DNA of 64,000 bases from assembly GCF_026745355.1 (NCBI RefSeq), contig NC_079207.1:9789556-9853555 (forward strand). Reading direction: 5' to 3'. The notes beneath the pieces were generated by a model that ran no database searches, was not told the DNA's origin, and worked only from the letters and a program-made list of their open reading frames with translations. Position numbers and translations under genes: made by a program. Source of the DNA: Beta vulgaris subsp. vulgaris. Its lineage: Eukaryota; Streptophyta; Magnoliopsida; Caryophyllales; Amaranthaceae. Below, one piece after another: positions 47,901-60,584 of this stretch (positions within the stretch are counted from its first letter, which is position 1; every line of letters begins with the position of its first letter).

Positions 47901-50900
47901 GCACTTTAAATGCCAAAGAAATTGTATCCTTGCAGATTAAAGAATCTGCTTACATGCATGTCTATCAATTCTTTATGAACTCACTATTGAATCCATACTT
48001 ACCAATCTGAGTTGTGTTTTCTGCGTTAAAATCATCTAAGAAATATATGTCAAGATACTAAAAATGCCTGCATGCAGAACAGTGTTCCATTTTCCCAAGC
48101 CCCTTTTCTTATTTGTCCACAATTCCAACTTGGATTTAAAACTCGGCAACTATACATATCTAATACTCTAATTGCATATCACAAATCACAGCCAAGGCGT
48201 CGATACAGTGAATGTTACCAATTACTTCTTATATCACAAACAATTCCAGCAAAGATTACCATCTAAAACAGCAATCTACATCACATATAAATTTTAGCAA
48301 AAACTAATTAAAAAAAGTTGTATTTTACCCGTATAGAGCTCACTTTCACACGAACTTCACAAGATACAAATCCCTCATGCTGGTAGTTGAGTGTTTCTTA
48401 CTACAGTTCTCCGTTAAGGAGCTAAAATGGCTTATCAAGATTTTCTTTGGATAAGAAATTTAGACTATACAAATATTTCATGCAAGGATATTTCAAAGAA
48501 AAACCTACATACACAATCTATGACCACATAAAATTGTCAGAGAAAAAAAAGATCTTAAATTCCTCATTAAATTTTTGGTCCTAAATATATGAGCTGCAAT
48601 ACTCTTAGAAAACAAGAAATGAAATGGGATTAAAATGAAGCAAAACCTGGGGTAACAATAGGGATATATATGGAATGGGATATAAAAGAGTAACATTGGA
48701 ATATGATGAGAAGCGAATGCATATCAAATAAACAATGGAATCTCACTGCAAAAATAATAAGGTCTATTAATAGGTGCTTGAAAACTGAGAAGTTTTAAGC
48801 AAGATGCTTGGGACACAAGGTTTTCATCTATTTTCAATCAATACAAAGGTATTCCCTAAAAAGGTCATTTAAGCATCAATAATAGCCTTCGAAATGAGCC
48901 CTTTAAAGATCATCTCAATATCATCAATGGTCCACAGGTGAATGTGAAGGCAAACAACCTTTCAGAGGGTATAATTGAGAGATCAGAAAACTTCAATTTG
49001 ATTTTTGTGGCCACTCAACACCAGTGTCTAAATTTGGTCTCTTGATTCTATGCTAGCAAGTAGCAATAAACAATATTGTTTGCTGGGTAACCTATAAGTT
49101 CAAACCTAGTAAGAAAAATCGTAAGCATTAAACACTCTTATCTATAAATTCTATTAGATCAATGATCTCAAAGCAGTGAGTCATGCCCTTCAAAATGGGC
49201 ATTGTATACTTTTTTTGGCTCGTGGTGAATTCTTTTTACATGATTTTACTTATTAGAACTTGATTCAAATTTCTCACTTATTAGCCCTAATCTGAACTTA
49301 TTGGCCTTGAATTTTGCCTATCTCAACCTATCTGAACATTGTTGTGAACTGAGCTTGGGCATCTTTTAATGGCCCTCAACTTAACTGAACAGCTCAATGG
49401 CCCTGAGCACATTAACCGTAGACTAATTTTTCCTCAAATAGAGCCTCATTGTCATTTATGGCTTAGATGGCTAACATGGAAAAATTTTGCAATCAACCTT
49501 AAGTCTCATCTCATCTAAAGGCCTGGTGGTCATTGCATTACAAAGAGGCTTGTCTTCATGTTTCATTAGATTTCCCATTAACCACCAAGAGGTGCGTCAC
49601 AAAATCACTATCTAGGGTTGTTTCTGAAAATTATAATATGATTATGTCATCTACAAATCTAGGAGTTGTGTTATACAACATTACCTACAGCTCTTTCCAA
49701 GTCCTTTAACACTCTTATGAGCTCCATCAAGTCTTGTGGTCATGAGTTAGGACTTCAATATATACTCTACCACGAATCTTACGATATGATTTTATAAAAT
49801 TTCGGGATGGTAAATACAAATCTTGACCGACAATTCTCCAGACCATTTAGGAGACTTCCACTCTCTAGTGCTCGAATATCAAGCTCTTTTCGTTTTTACA
49901 CTTTGTCTACATGCATCACAAATGTGCTTGTGGCCTTTTTCCATGACATCAACCTACAGTCTCAGTAACCATTGTTTTTTTAACCAAGAAGGCTTCCATT
50001 TAAATCGTGAAACTTTTCCATGCATGGCAATAACTTTTAGCCTTCACATGGGTAAGCAAAGACACTTCTTATTCTAGTGTCCTTAACGATCCACAAAAGA
50101 TACTAAGACTAGAATATCAGAAACTTCTGTAAAAGTAGGAAGACTAACTCTAATATATGTTAGCACCATTTATCAGTACCAAACTATTTTTCTAGACAAG
50201 CAGTAAAGGGTGTCAATGTTAGATCATGTGTCATCTAAATGTAGCCACCAAGGTGCAACTGAAAAAAGTGTCCTCCACGTCGCATACATATTGAATGGAT
50301 TCAAAATGGTTACCATTGGGTGATAAAAAAGGCTATTTACCCACTGTCTCCGTGGACGTTGAATCTGGCTGATACTTTCATGGAGCTAACAAGGTTTTGT
50401 GGACATTAACTATAGTAGTTCATAAGACAATTTCTGCTGTGTTTATAACCATTGGTATTAACGTCGTGAGCATCTGAATCACTTCAAGCATGTATTCTCA
50501 CCTAGAGGTCTTCAAACTTCAATCCTACTTAGCAGTTTGCCCCACTGACTTCTTAACCTAACAAAATTATTGTGAACTTTAGAAAGATTTTCGCACCTAG
50601 AGGTCACTATCTTATTCCTACTAGGTTAAATTAGCATAGAGACATGGCTTATACCAGTCTAAACCCTAAAACGCGACTCAGTCCCTGTTAATGGGTTCAC
50701 ATTACAACACTTACAAAACAACTGGACAAGAAACGAGCCAAAACAAAAGCATCAGACGAAAACCTCTCTTAGCTGCTATAAATAGGACAAATATAAAATT
50801 CACATTTAGAGGTCATTATCCTATCCCTACTAGGTCAAATTACAATAAAGATATGGCTTAATATGGTGTAATCCCAACTCAGTCCCTACTAAAGCAAACA

Positions 50901-51777
50901 ACAAAGTACAATTTACAACTCCTTGAACCATGCAATATAGCCAATAATATGAGACAATTTCTTAGAATGGTAAAAATCAACTTCACAAGCTTCTCTCAGC
51001 ATTGTGAACAGGATAATAACATAAAAAACAGTATAGATTGTCACACAAGCACGAAATATGCTGTACATAAACATCTATGATCATGCCAAAATTTGGCCCA
51101 AGTCAGCAACCGCTGCTGTATCTAAAATAAAATTACAAGGTGTATCTTCTTCTAGCTATTGCAAAATTGGAGATATAATCATCCTTATTTATCTTCCTTT
51201 GCTTACAGGGCCTACATGTCAACTCTATTTCATTAAAAACCTAGCTATCAAAGTCGTTAATTCGCATTACTTCTCAGTTCTCACATAGCATCATCCATAC
51301 AAGTATTTTTACATTCACTGTCTGGTATCTTCTCTAAACCAAATCTGATCTAATAAATCTAAGAAGTAGCAGCAATAAAGCATGATATATGCCAATTTTT
51401 AAAAACAGTTTTGAAGACTTTCGTTTCATCTCAAGAAAATATATCCTTTCAAGATGATTCTCTTCAATATTTATAGCCATAAAGATATATCACAAATTAT
51501 TGTTGTTAACTTTCCAAGAGGCAAACCAACGATATAAAACTAGTGATTACACAATATTATGGACTTATGCACAACGATAACTATGGAGTTCATTTTACTA
51601 ATATGATATAGTTGGATCAGTTGAAGTGTTCAAAATGCTTTTTTAAATCTGATTGCTACACTAAGATACCTAAAATCAATTTACAATATTAGCTGCAGAT
51701 GAAAATGTTCTACCAAGAAATTTTTTTCTCCCTAAGCATCTACAATCAAAAATACAATCTCCAAAAACTCAGTATCA
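47901..51777. other. Intergenic after the single-unit CEP gene; no confident gene
   Basis: Plus-strand A-rich (minus-strand T-rich) sequence with many short frames but no family match. It holds a direct repeat pair of about 95 bp: 50595-50690 and 50802-50895, sharing TAGAGGTCA, CCTACTAGGT and ATGGCTTA, with a shorter related piece near 50494. CEP 3' UTR is presumed in the first 100-200 bp. Confidence 0.4.
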
Positions 51778-53440
51778 CATAGTTCGCGGATCGCGGAACA
51801 GGTACGGGATCGCAATTCGCTAGTTGGCCAAATTTCGGATCGTAGAGGGTTTTGTTTGTACGATTTTTCGGGTTATAGTTCACTTTGGAACATTATTTAG
51901 TGCACTGACGCATTTTTTTAATTGATAAGAACGGTATTAAAAGATATATTTTATAAGAGAAATAAAGTATTTCATTTTTAGATAAGAATACCAGTTCATA
52001 TGCTTAACAATCATTTTTCTACCGTCTCTAGGTCTTAGGAGAGAGATAAAAATGATAGTGATTATAATTAATAGTTGTACAAGTTACAAGTTCCCTATAA
52101 AGTAGAAATAGGGAAGCAAAAGAGGGAAACAATAAATGCACGTGAATTTCCTTTACTCTCCCAATTACCCCTTTCATTAAAAAAAACTGAGTTGCTAAAT
52201 ACCGTCCTGTTTTTTCCTACTAACGCCCTGTATTTTATTATAAAAATACAAGGGCTTTTCCTTCTCTTTCCCCTCCATTTCCTCACTCATTCCCTTTCCA
52301 TCCCCCCCTCCAATCTCCATTCCTCCTCACCTCTTCCATTTTCTCTCATCTTTCACTTTCTCTCTTATCTCTTCCATTTCCTCCATTGAAGGACTATGAG
52401 ATTTAAAAAATTTCCGACAAGTTCACATTTTCCAACGACTTCAAATTTTTTTACCACGTCGTTATATTACGGGGAAATGCTAATTTAATTAAAAAATATT
52501 CGAATAAAACTGGTAGAATGTCTTAAAACATGACGCTTCGAAAAACTTACGATACATGGGGTTTAGTAGTTGTACCTGTGGTTGGTCGCCTATTTTAGGC
52601 GCTTGTTCCTGTGGTTGGGTGCCTAGTTTAGGCGCCTGACCATAGGTTCGGGTGCCTAAAATAGGCGCCTGGCCATGTTCTCCGACATTTTCAATTTTCA
52701 ACATTTTCGATTTTCGAAAAAGTTGCACGTATTGTAAACGAAAAGGTTGCCGGAGGAGCGGCGACGTGATGATGTCATTCAACCTCCTTCAATATGTGAT
52801 GAGAGAGAGAGATCGAAAAATTGGCTAGAAAAGTGGTCGGAGAAGTGATCGCGGATGTCTTTGGATGATGAGATAGTGTGAGGAAGTATGAGAGTGAGAT
52901 AGTGAAAGAGAGTGAGGATGTATGAGAGTGGCAGAGTGGGAGAGTGAGGAAATGTATATGAGTATATATGTAAGCAGCGCGTTAGTAGGAAAAAATAGGG
53001 AGGGATTTAGCAAAACCCTTTAAAAAAGAACTCTCCCACGTGACAACTGGCAACAGGTCTTTTTCCTTTTCTATGCTTTATTCTTCTTCTGTTTTTTTTT
53101 TCCTTTAAGTACGAAAAAGAAAATACTAGGGAAACTTGACAACCCTAAATCAAAACATCAAGCAGCCGTCGCCAGAGGAGGTGATCGGAGAAGAGTTGAC
53201 GAGCGAAAATTGTATCATTGAGGTTGCCCTCACAAGCTAAGAAAAGCCCTAAAGTCTTAATTGATATTATGTGCATCTCAACTCCAATTTTAGATCTAGG
53301 GTTAGAAACTACCGGAGGAGTTTGGTCCGCCAATTTTGCCAAATTGGATCGCATACCCCAGCAATTTGGCTCGTCTATGAACCGCGTTTGGGAACGAGCG
53401 AACTGAAACACAGTTCGCGGGGGGTAGGAGTGAACTATGT
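51778..53440. mobile_element. Foldback element with ATAGTTC ends, holding a second inverted-repeat unit
   Basis: Outer ends carry ATAGTTCGCGG (51779) and, inverted, CGCGGGGGGTAGGAGTGAACTAT (to about 53439). Flanks GTATCAC and GTAACAC could be a 7-bp duplication with one mismatch, but this is weak. Inside, about 52190-53028 is bounded by an inverted repeat: TTGCTAAATACCG and TTTTTTCCTACTAACGC at left, with the reverse at right. The inner part has a repeated Gln/Ala/Pro-type frame (GQAPKLGTQ) from three copies of an AGGCGCCTG motif. Superfamily not settled. Confidence 0.4.
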
Positions 53441-53814
53441 AACACTGACTCAAACACATCTTATGAATCTATAGACAGCCATACTCTTAAATGGAAACCT
53501 AAAAGATGCAAAACGTAAAACTCTACTTTCTCTTCCCGTAACAAACTTCACATTTTGATCAGAGATGGAGATTATGGATGTTTGTTCAATATATGTTTTG
53601 TCTTCAATTGAAATAAGGTGATCTCGTTTGTCTCTATTAAGGTCCAGTTTGGTGACGATATTTCTAGTTTGATATGGTCTAGTTTGATTCTCCTGATTGC
53701 GCTTTGACCTAATCTTTACAATAATTATGCAGTATAAAAAAACATTATCAAGTGAAATATTCTATGGTTTGTTTCAATGTGTCTTCCAATATCAACTTCT
53801 TATAACTTTTGTTA

Positions 53815-54118
53815 CTCCCTCTATCCCATGATGCTTACAACAATAGAATTTGACACGATTATTACAGGTAGAATATAGGGCATAGGATGTGGTATGTGTT
53901 CAATTTAAAATCTAACTAACAGTAATAAAAGTAGAATTTCAACTTGTTAGTGGTAGAGAGAAAGAGAAGAAAGATAATGCAGAGGGATGGAAAGAGAAAA
54001 AAGAGTATTGTGATAGAAATAAAGTTTGATTTGAACTTAAATTTGGCCAATAACACTTTAAAAGAAAATCTTCATCAACCCAATAACAAGTGTAAAATTC
54101 ATTACGGGACCTAGGGAG
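53815..54118. mobile_element. Stowaway-type MITE
   Basis: 304 bp, ends CTCCCTCTATCCCATGATGC and TTCATTACGGGACCTAGGGAG, TA on both sides (53813-53814, 54119-54120). Inverted repeats are more diverged than in the intron 2 elements, so it is older. Confidence 0.75.
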
Positions 54119-57100
54119 TATAATCTAATAAAATAGTTCACTTTCAAAAGCACAAGATCTTGTCAAGGCAAAAAAGTTGCCTTTATGGGCCTCACAAGGT
54201 TATGTAATGCACTAGCCCTCAAACACTCTAATAGTCTACAGAAATAGTAATGGTCAAGCACTAAATCTTAGCACCCAAAAAAAATGATATCAACGAGTCT
54301 ATATTATAATATCCCCCCTTTATAACTATTGTGAACAGCCGTCCCTTTATATGATTAATAATATATACACAGAAGCTGATGAGAGGTCTCCTCAACCTGA
54401 GGAAAAGCCTAGCCCTGTCCCACTAGAAGAATCTTCGTCTCTAGTATTCTGAGAAAGAGAAAGATTACGCTAAATCGAGGATCTTTAAGGAGTCCGCAAT
54501 TTGCTCCACTGGATCAAATTGGACCAAACATAAACTACCTCATGTTCTGACTTATGACAATGTGCTGTGGTAGGACCCACCATAACTTTGATGGTTTTGA
54601 CTAGACTTTTGTTCGACTATAACATGATTAAAAGTACAGGTATCTTTCACCACATGCACTAAGAACCAAAGCACCATGAATGGAAAGAACAAGGATTTCG
54701 TTGTTCAAGTAAACTAGACCTGGAAGAAGATATGCTACATTAGAGGTCTGCAAAAATTTGTTCACATGCTTTGAGCTGTAAGAAGTTTATCGACAAATTA
54801 TTATTAGAAGTGATATTTGCATGCATCCTGGTCAGGAAAGATATAGATGAGGTAACACTATAACTATATTTTCAAAGTCCTCTACTTGAAATATAAACAT
54901 TTGTACCTTGTAAACACCATGCTCTAGAATACAAGGACTTCAACTTATTAACACAATGCCGCCTTTTCAACAATTTGCATATATACTCCCTTCGATTTTT
55001 ATTAGATTACCTACTTCTTTGACACAAAATTTTAGGAGAATTAGGTATGTCGGTCATAGAAAGAAAGAAAAATTATTAATTTATTGGCATATAGTATTGA
55101 AGTTAATGTTGTGTGTCAGAAAAGTAGAGTGAGAAGGTAAAGATAATAATAAACTATTATCAGGACCATTCCAAAAACAGAAAAAAAAAAGTAGGAAAAA
55201 CTAATAAGGGACAACCTAAAAATAAAAGTGGGTAAACTAATAAAAACAAACCAGAGTGAGTAAATCAAAGAACTTATATATAGCATCAGTTCCCTAGATG
55301 ACATTAGACAAGTTACTAAGTTAGTAATAGAGCAGCTGAAATATTTGACATAAAAACCACAAATCTTGGTGCTAATGATAATTCCACACCACATATAAAA
55401 GCTACAAAAAATCTCAACATAAGTAATAGTGATGGGGTAAGTATATCCAACTAAAAAAATGAATGGTTAACATGAAACAAGCCGATATTCAACTTATACC
55501 TGCGATCAGGACCATGCTTTTAAAAGTTCCATAAAAGATTTGACTATGAGCATCCTGGTATAAAGTGTCGCAAGTTTATCTATTAATATACTCATGTTTT
55601 TCCTGCATGTATATGTAGTTATGTACTTTTAGAAGAGCATTAAAACAGGTATATGAGAAATTGAAGAAAACTGATACAAGACGAAGTGATGATATGTCAC
55701 TCTCACCTCAGCAGAATTAGGCCTTGCACACTCCAATACCCTGTGTTAAAAGATATTTAAGTATTTCCAACTTCAAAATATGCAATCATAAATAAATAAT
55801 TTTCAGATTTTTTATGAATTTAATGTTTGAGCAATATGCTTAATAGCTCTTGACATATATCTTATGGGTGAACCAGAGTCTGTAAAAGATGTGTCATTCC
55901 CAAACACTTGCATAATGGCTTTCACAGAACACCAAGGTTGAAAGATGCTCTGCAGGACAACCTTCATGTCACAGGAGAATGACCTTAAATTAATTTCATG
56001 AGATGTTTCCGATTAAAGAAAAAAGCTAAGAAGCAAATCACTAAGATATCAACACACAAAGCTTATCCATGAAAGGTGGGCTAGAGACGAAAACAAGGAA
56101 ACCTGCAGATCAATGAAATATACATGATCTTAAATCGAAAATTTAATATGTTAATCAACACTCCAGTCTAGCACATAACTCCAACTACACGTAGAAAAGG
56201 AGAGCTCATACATTTGATGCGAGGAAATCCTGTCCTCAAGAATCCACAAGGTCCTTTTCCTCCGTGTATATCACCAAATTAAACAACACAACGAAATCTT
56301 TTCTTACATACAAAAAGAAAAACGATCTCAAATGAAACTAACATCAATGCGAACTAATCTATCTCTGATAAGCATCATACAGTTATTTCCTTTGTTCCTC
56401 AAAGTTCTACCCATTTTCCACATTCATACATCCTTCAAACTTCTTTCACTTTCACGAGCATTCCATTTTTGGAAACCCTTTCTCCTTCCTTATCCCATCA
56501 TATGGGTCCCACTTGATCCATTGAAATACACCTATATTTCTCAACAACTTTCACTTAGCAAGAAGTCAAAAGAAGGAACCACTATTCATTAACTCCTACA
56601 CTTTCCTTCAAAATTTTTGCTAAAAAATGAGAAAAACTTGGAGGAATAAAGAATTAGAATTCTCAATAAGCTACTTCTAAGTGCCACTAATCAAACCAAA
56701 AAATACAAAAGTTCATACACTTCTTCTTTTTAGAATGTATCTCAACTTCTCTAAAAGTTCACAGACTTCTTCAAATTCATCTTTTATGTAAGGTGAATTC
56801 ATCTAAACCTGTGGTTATTGTCAATTTACTTCTTGGTGTTATTATGGTAATTTATTCCCCAAGACATGAAACATATTTTCCATATACAAACAGTTTAGAA
56901 AAACATATGAATAAGTTAAAAAGGTGCCCAAATTAAATATTTAAATATACGATTATAATAAAATGCAAAAAAATTAGTTCTCAGAATTCATCTTTGCTTA
57001 TCAAAATTTATCTACACACTTCTAAACTTTATCAAAAAAATCTGAAAGTCGTGTGCTTTCTTAGGCTTTGTTTTCATCAACATTTTTTACTATAAATGAA

Positions 57101-58016
57101 CTTATGTTTGCTGAATATAACATATTTGCTTTACTTAACTTATTTTGGCTAACTTATTAATTATTATAATAAGTAGAGAAAGAGAGCCTCAGAGATGAGT
57201 ATAAAATGAACTTAAACCATACATATATTATGATTCAAGATCCAAAAAAAAAAGCATTGATGCCCATACAGAGCTGTTTACCCAAATTTATTTACAATTT
57301 AGGGAACATTTGGAAAAAAACATAATGTTCCAGTGTTCACTAATAAATTTCTTTTTATGATTCGAATATTCTTTAGAGCACTCAAAAGTTATTTATTAAA
57401 TGCTTTGCCATGATATGGTAGAAGAAGAAAGTGTTTCACCTACTTCCTCCAATATGCTAGCAGCTGAAGTGGTTACATGTGGGCTGGGAATCCCTATATT
57501 TAGTTCTAACAAACTCAACTCTGAATCTCTGATGTTTTTGCTAGCAGCTGAAGTGGTTGTTTGTGGTTCTCTATGAGAAGTCAAAATGGCCAAAGCATAT
57601 ACTTCCTCCCTGCTTACTCAATTATGGACAATCTAGAATGAAAATATCCTCGCCAAGCATATAAGAGTATCCGTCTTATTCTTGAAGGTGACAGCCAATT
57701 ATAGCTGCCCTAAAAGCCTAGTGTCTCATGGAAGAGATTAAGATGTAATATTTTTACAGGGTTTTGTTAAACATTTCCCCTTACTGATCATAATTCACCC
57801 TGAATAACATATGATTTTCCATTTATATGCTGAAAAGGTGACTCCAAATGAATAGAAGAAAAGAAACACCGAACACAACTTTCAGAATACATAAGGCACA
57901 CAATGAATATTGTAAGACAGAGGTACTTTTTGTCCTAAAAGGATTACTTATAGTAGAAGCAACCCTTTAAGGTAAGAGGTGACCCTTACGGCCCATTTGG
58001 TAAGAGGTGACCCTTA
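54119..58016. other. Intergenic; several exon-like minus-strand segments
   Basis: Minus-strand segments with splice-like borders: 57570-57440 (acceptor CTTCTCATAG, donor AG|GTGAAA, frame with two TTSAAS motifs), 55740-55707 (VLECARPNSAE), 55554-55500 (DAHSQIFYGTFKSM), and a strong polypyrimidine acceptor TCTTTCTCTTTCTCAG at about 54450-54465 leading to a short frame with a stop near 54393. The phases of the second and third fit each other. No protein family is recognised. A Stowaway lies at 54986-55260. Confidence 0.3.
54986..55260. mobile_element. Stowaway-type MITE
   Basis: 275 bp, ends CTCCCTTCGATTTTTATTAG and CTAATAAAAACAAACCAGAG, TA at 54984-54985 and 55261-55262. It is related in end sequence to the element at 44446-44671. 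Confidence 0.75.
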
Positions 58017-58030
58017 CGGCCCATTTGGTA
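57971..58030. repeat. 28-bp tandem duplication at the edge of a MITE
   Basis: GGTAAGAGGTGACCCTTACG plus GCCCATTT occurs at 57971-57998 and again at 57999-58026, with a third partial start. The unit spans the left terminus of the Tourist MITE and its TTA target. Confidence 0.85.
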
Positions 58031-58331
58031 AGAGGTCATCAATGGTGGGAATGGTAATGCATTATAGTGTAAATTTATACTAGAAATCCAATGTCATTAC
58101 CTGTAGTAATGCTACTTCATCCCACGATATCCATTTTCTTCCTAAAATCTCATTACTATCTATTACCACCTAAGATAGTGGTATTGGGTGGTAATGGAAA
58201 TTTATAAAGGAAAACTCATGTTTTGTGATAAAGTTCCATTCCCATGGTCATTGACATGAGAACTTATTTACAAATTCACACTATATTTCATTACCATTAC
58301 CACTATTTATAACCACTAACCAAACGAGCCG
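58017..58331. mobile_element. Tourist/Harbinger-type MITE
   Basis: Ends CGGCCCATTTGGTAAGAGG and CTAACCAAACGAGCCG, TTA at 58014-58016 and 58332-58334. It is the best-kept of three copies (others at 43485-43756 and 45870-46180). Confidence 0.8.
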
Positions 58332-58334
58332 TTA

Positions 58335-60394
58335 GTCTAAAAGGGACCCTCATTGAGGTAAAAGGTGACCATCTGTTTCAAAGTAACCCATTTAACTTAA
58401 AATGTGGCTCTTTTAACTTAAAAAGTGACTTGCAAAAATTGATGTGGTCTTACAATAATTTCATCACCCGGTATACACAAGATTTGCTGAAAAAGTAAAG
58501 TGTAGAGAATTTAGCAACCAATTTACAGTTAAGGAAACATACACCTCAATTATTAACTTTATCAAATATTTCAAACAGCAAAACGGCGGCAGATGTGCAA
58601 TGTGCCTAACCTTAAGAGTTGACCAAGATTTTCGAAGGCTAACACCATCCATGAGCCATCCATATATTATCCTTCGCCAAATGGGGAGTACAAGAAAAAC
58701 CACGCACATTTGGTGTGTTTGTGTGGTGGAACTCTGACTGCTTCCCTGTTTTGACAACTTCTAACCAATGAAAGCCTGATGTTCCACTCCTCTGATAACG
58801 TAAAGTATCTAAAATAGCAGTTGACTTTCCTTCAAGAGTTCAAAAAAGAAAGCAAAATTTCAGTCATCCATCACTGTGAAAGCTCGAACACCATAAATGA
58901 TCAGGATCTAACCCAGTATGAAAGCTTTTGTTTCATAGGTATCCCCTAGAAACAACGGCCCAGTTTCTAATAGGATGACAATTGTCAGATAAAAACAGAA
59001 AAGAACAGAAAATGACAAGGATAGTCACAACAAGCACAGCCAGCAAGATTTATGGAGGTCAAAATCCTCATGATCGTATCCCTGGTGGAGTAACATGCTA
59101 AGTGTGGCACAGGAGCAAAGATAGCACAAACCAAAGGGTGGAAATGAACTACATTAACTGGGGAAAGGTGGTGGGGGTCAAAATTATACCGATATTGTCT
59201 TAACACATCAGAGCATCTGTCGTAGTCAGATCAATCCAATACACTGATACAGCTATCACTTTTGCATTTTCACCAAAAAATTGATAGATCTTGAACTCTT
59301 AAAAGTCACTCATAAGCTTTACACATGAAGTTCAAGGGAAAACCAATATGTCAAAACCTCTTTAATCTGTTTTTCTCTTTGAAGAGCAAGCTACATGAAG
59401 AATAAGTGATTACCATCTAATCTTTAAATAATATCTACTATTACTTCCAACAGCCCAAGAGGATTAAGGAAAACAAATTGCATAAAGTCAATTGACTTTA
59501 CCTTCAACAGAGTACCCCAACTTCCATCCTCCCTATTCTTATGTATACATTAATTTCAGCCTGCTTTAGTTTTCCCAGGTAATGGCGCGCCAACAGGCAG
59601 ACTAAGTAACATATAATTTAGAGAAGCAAGTTGATTTCTAGCACTCAACCATACTAAGAACACTCTGCTGACATAAAACAGAGTGTATATCACAATTATA
59701 TTATTATTTTGGGCCCCATAATATCATATCTTATTACTATTTGTGGCAGTTAGCCAATAAAGGCTCACAAATTTCAATTTACATATCAATATGATAAACT
59801 TCACTGAGATTAAAGAAATGAAACGTTATTGGTTAAATCATGACACATTTGCAAGAAGTTTACTAAAGGATGAGGAATAGCTGGGCTGCAGAGATTATTT
59901 CAAACCCAAAAGTTCACCATATCAACTCTTCAAAGCATGGCATGGGTCAAAACAATTTGCTCTTATATTATCCAAAATGGCCAAAATGAATGCAGCACTC
60001 AAGCCATTGCAGCTGATTTCCTGCCAATCGGCCTTTCTGACCGCAATAATGCCCAAAAAATTTAATTCACACTCAGACAATGAATATTGTATAAGTTGAT
60101 TGCAAAATATGACAAGAAAGCTGGTCAGGTTTAGATTTACTAAAGCATAATGAATACAAATGATTGACCACAGATTTTGTACTTATGTATGTTGGTGCGA
60201 GCATATACGTTCATCTTGTCAAAGAGAAGATATGTATGTGTGTATTCATGTATGTATGTACATATTCAATTCCAATTTAAGAGTGGGACCTCTGAGTGGA
60301 AAGGAGGCCATTTCACAATAACATAATCAAGCTCACCTTAATGTTTAAGCAGGAAATGGAAGTGGTCATAATATTCAAGTCCACCTCATAGTAT
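58335..60394. other. Intergenic; no confident gene
   Basis: Segment 58370-58490 resembles, inverted, the GGGTCACTTTT repeats at 17822-18000, so it belongs to a dispersed repeat. An open minus-strand stretch of about 55 codons at 58817-58645 (YQRSGTSGFHWLEVVKTGK) follows an acceptor-like ATTTTAG, but then hits a stop. No family recognised. Upstream part of the five-unit CEP promoter lies at the right end. Confidence 0.3.
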
Positions 60395-60402
60395 TATATA
60401 TA
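60395..60402 (+). promoter_or_regulatory. Probable TATA box of the five-unit CEP gene
   Basis: TATATATA, 183 bp before the ATG at 60585, which would leave a leader of about 150 nt. Other AT runs exist, so the choice is moderate. Confidence 0.55.
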
Positions 60403-60584
60403 CCTAAGCTGAGACCTGTTTTTAAATCATCATTCACAATACTTCCTCTCCCTAACCTTAATTCCTGACCTCATTCCTTCTACCTTCAGTTCCCTTCATC
60501 AGCTAGTTTCTCAAAGAGCTGGTAGAACTATAGATAGTCGCCTCCTTCAATAAAATAAAATATATTAAGTCCCCTTCTCTAAGC

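Noticed and set aside
52489..52782. 97-codon frame with repeated GQAPKLG-like units on the minus strand
   Set aside because: Comes from a three-fold AGGCGCCTG repeat inside a foldback element; no start context or homologue.
54362..54451. Plus-strand frame ending PSPVPLEESSSLVF with an acceptor-like AG before it
   Set aside because: It overlaps the minus-strand exon-like segment with the stronger acceptor; only one can be real and neither is proved, so no gene is called.
55922..55990. Minus-strand frame reading SIFQPWCSVKAIMQVFG
   Set aside because: About 50 to 70 codons is within chance length for AT-rich DNA, and no splice border or family supports it.
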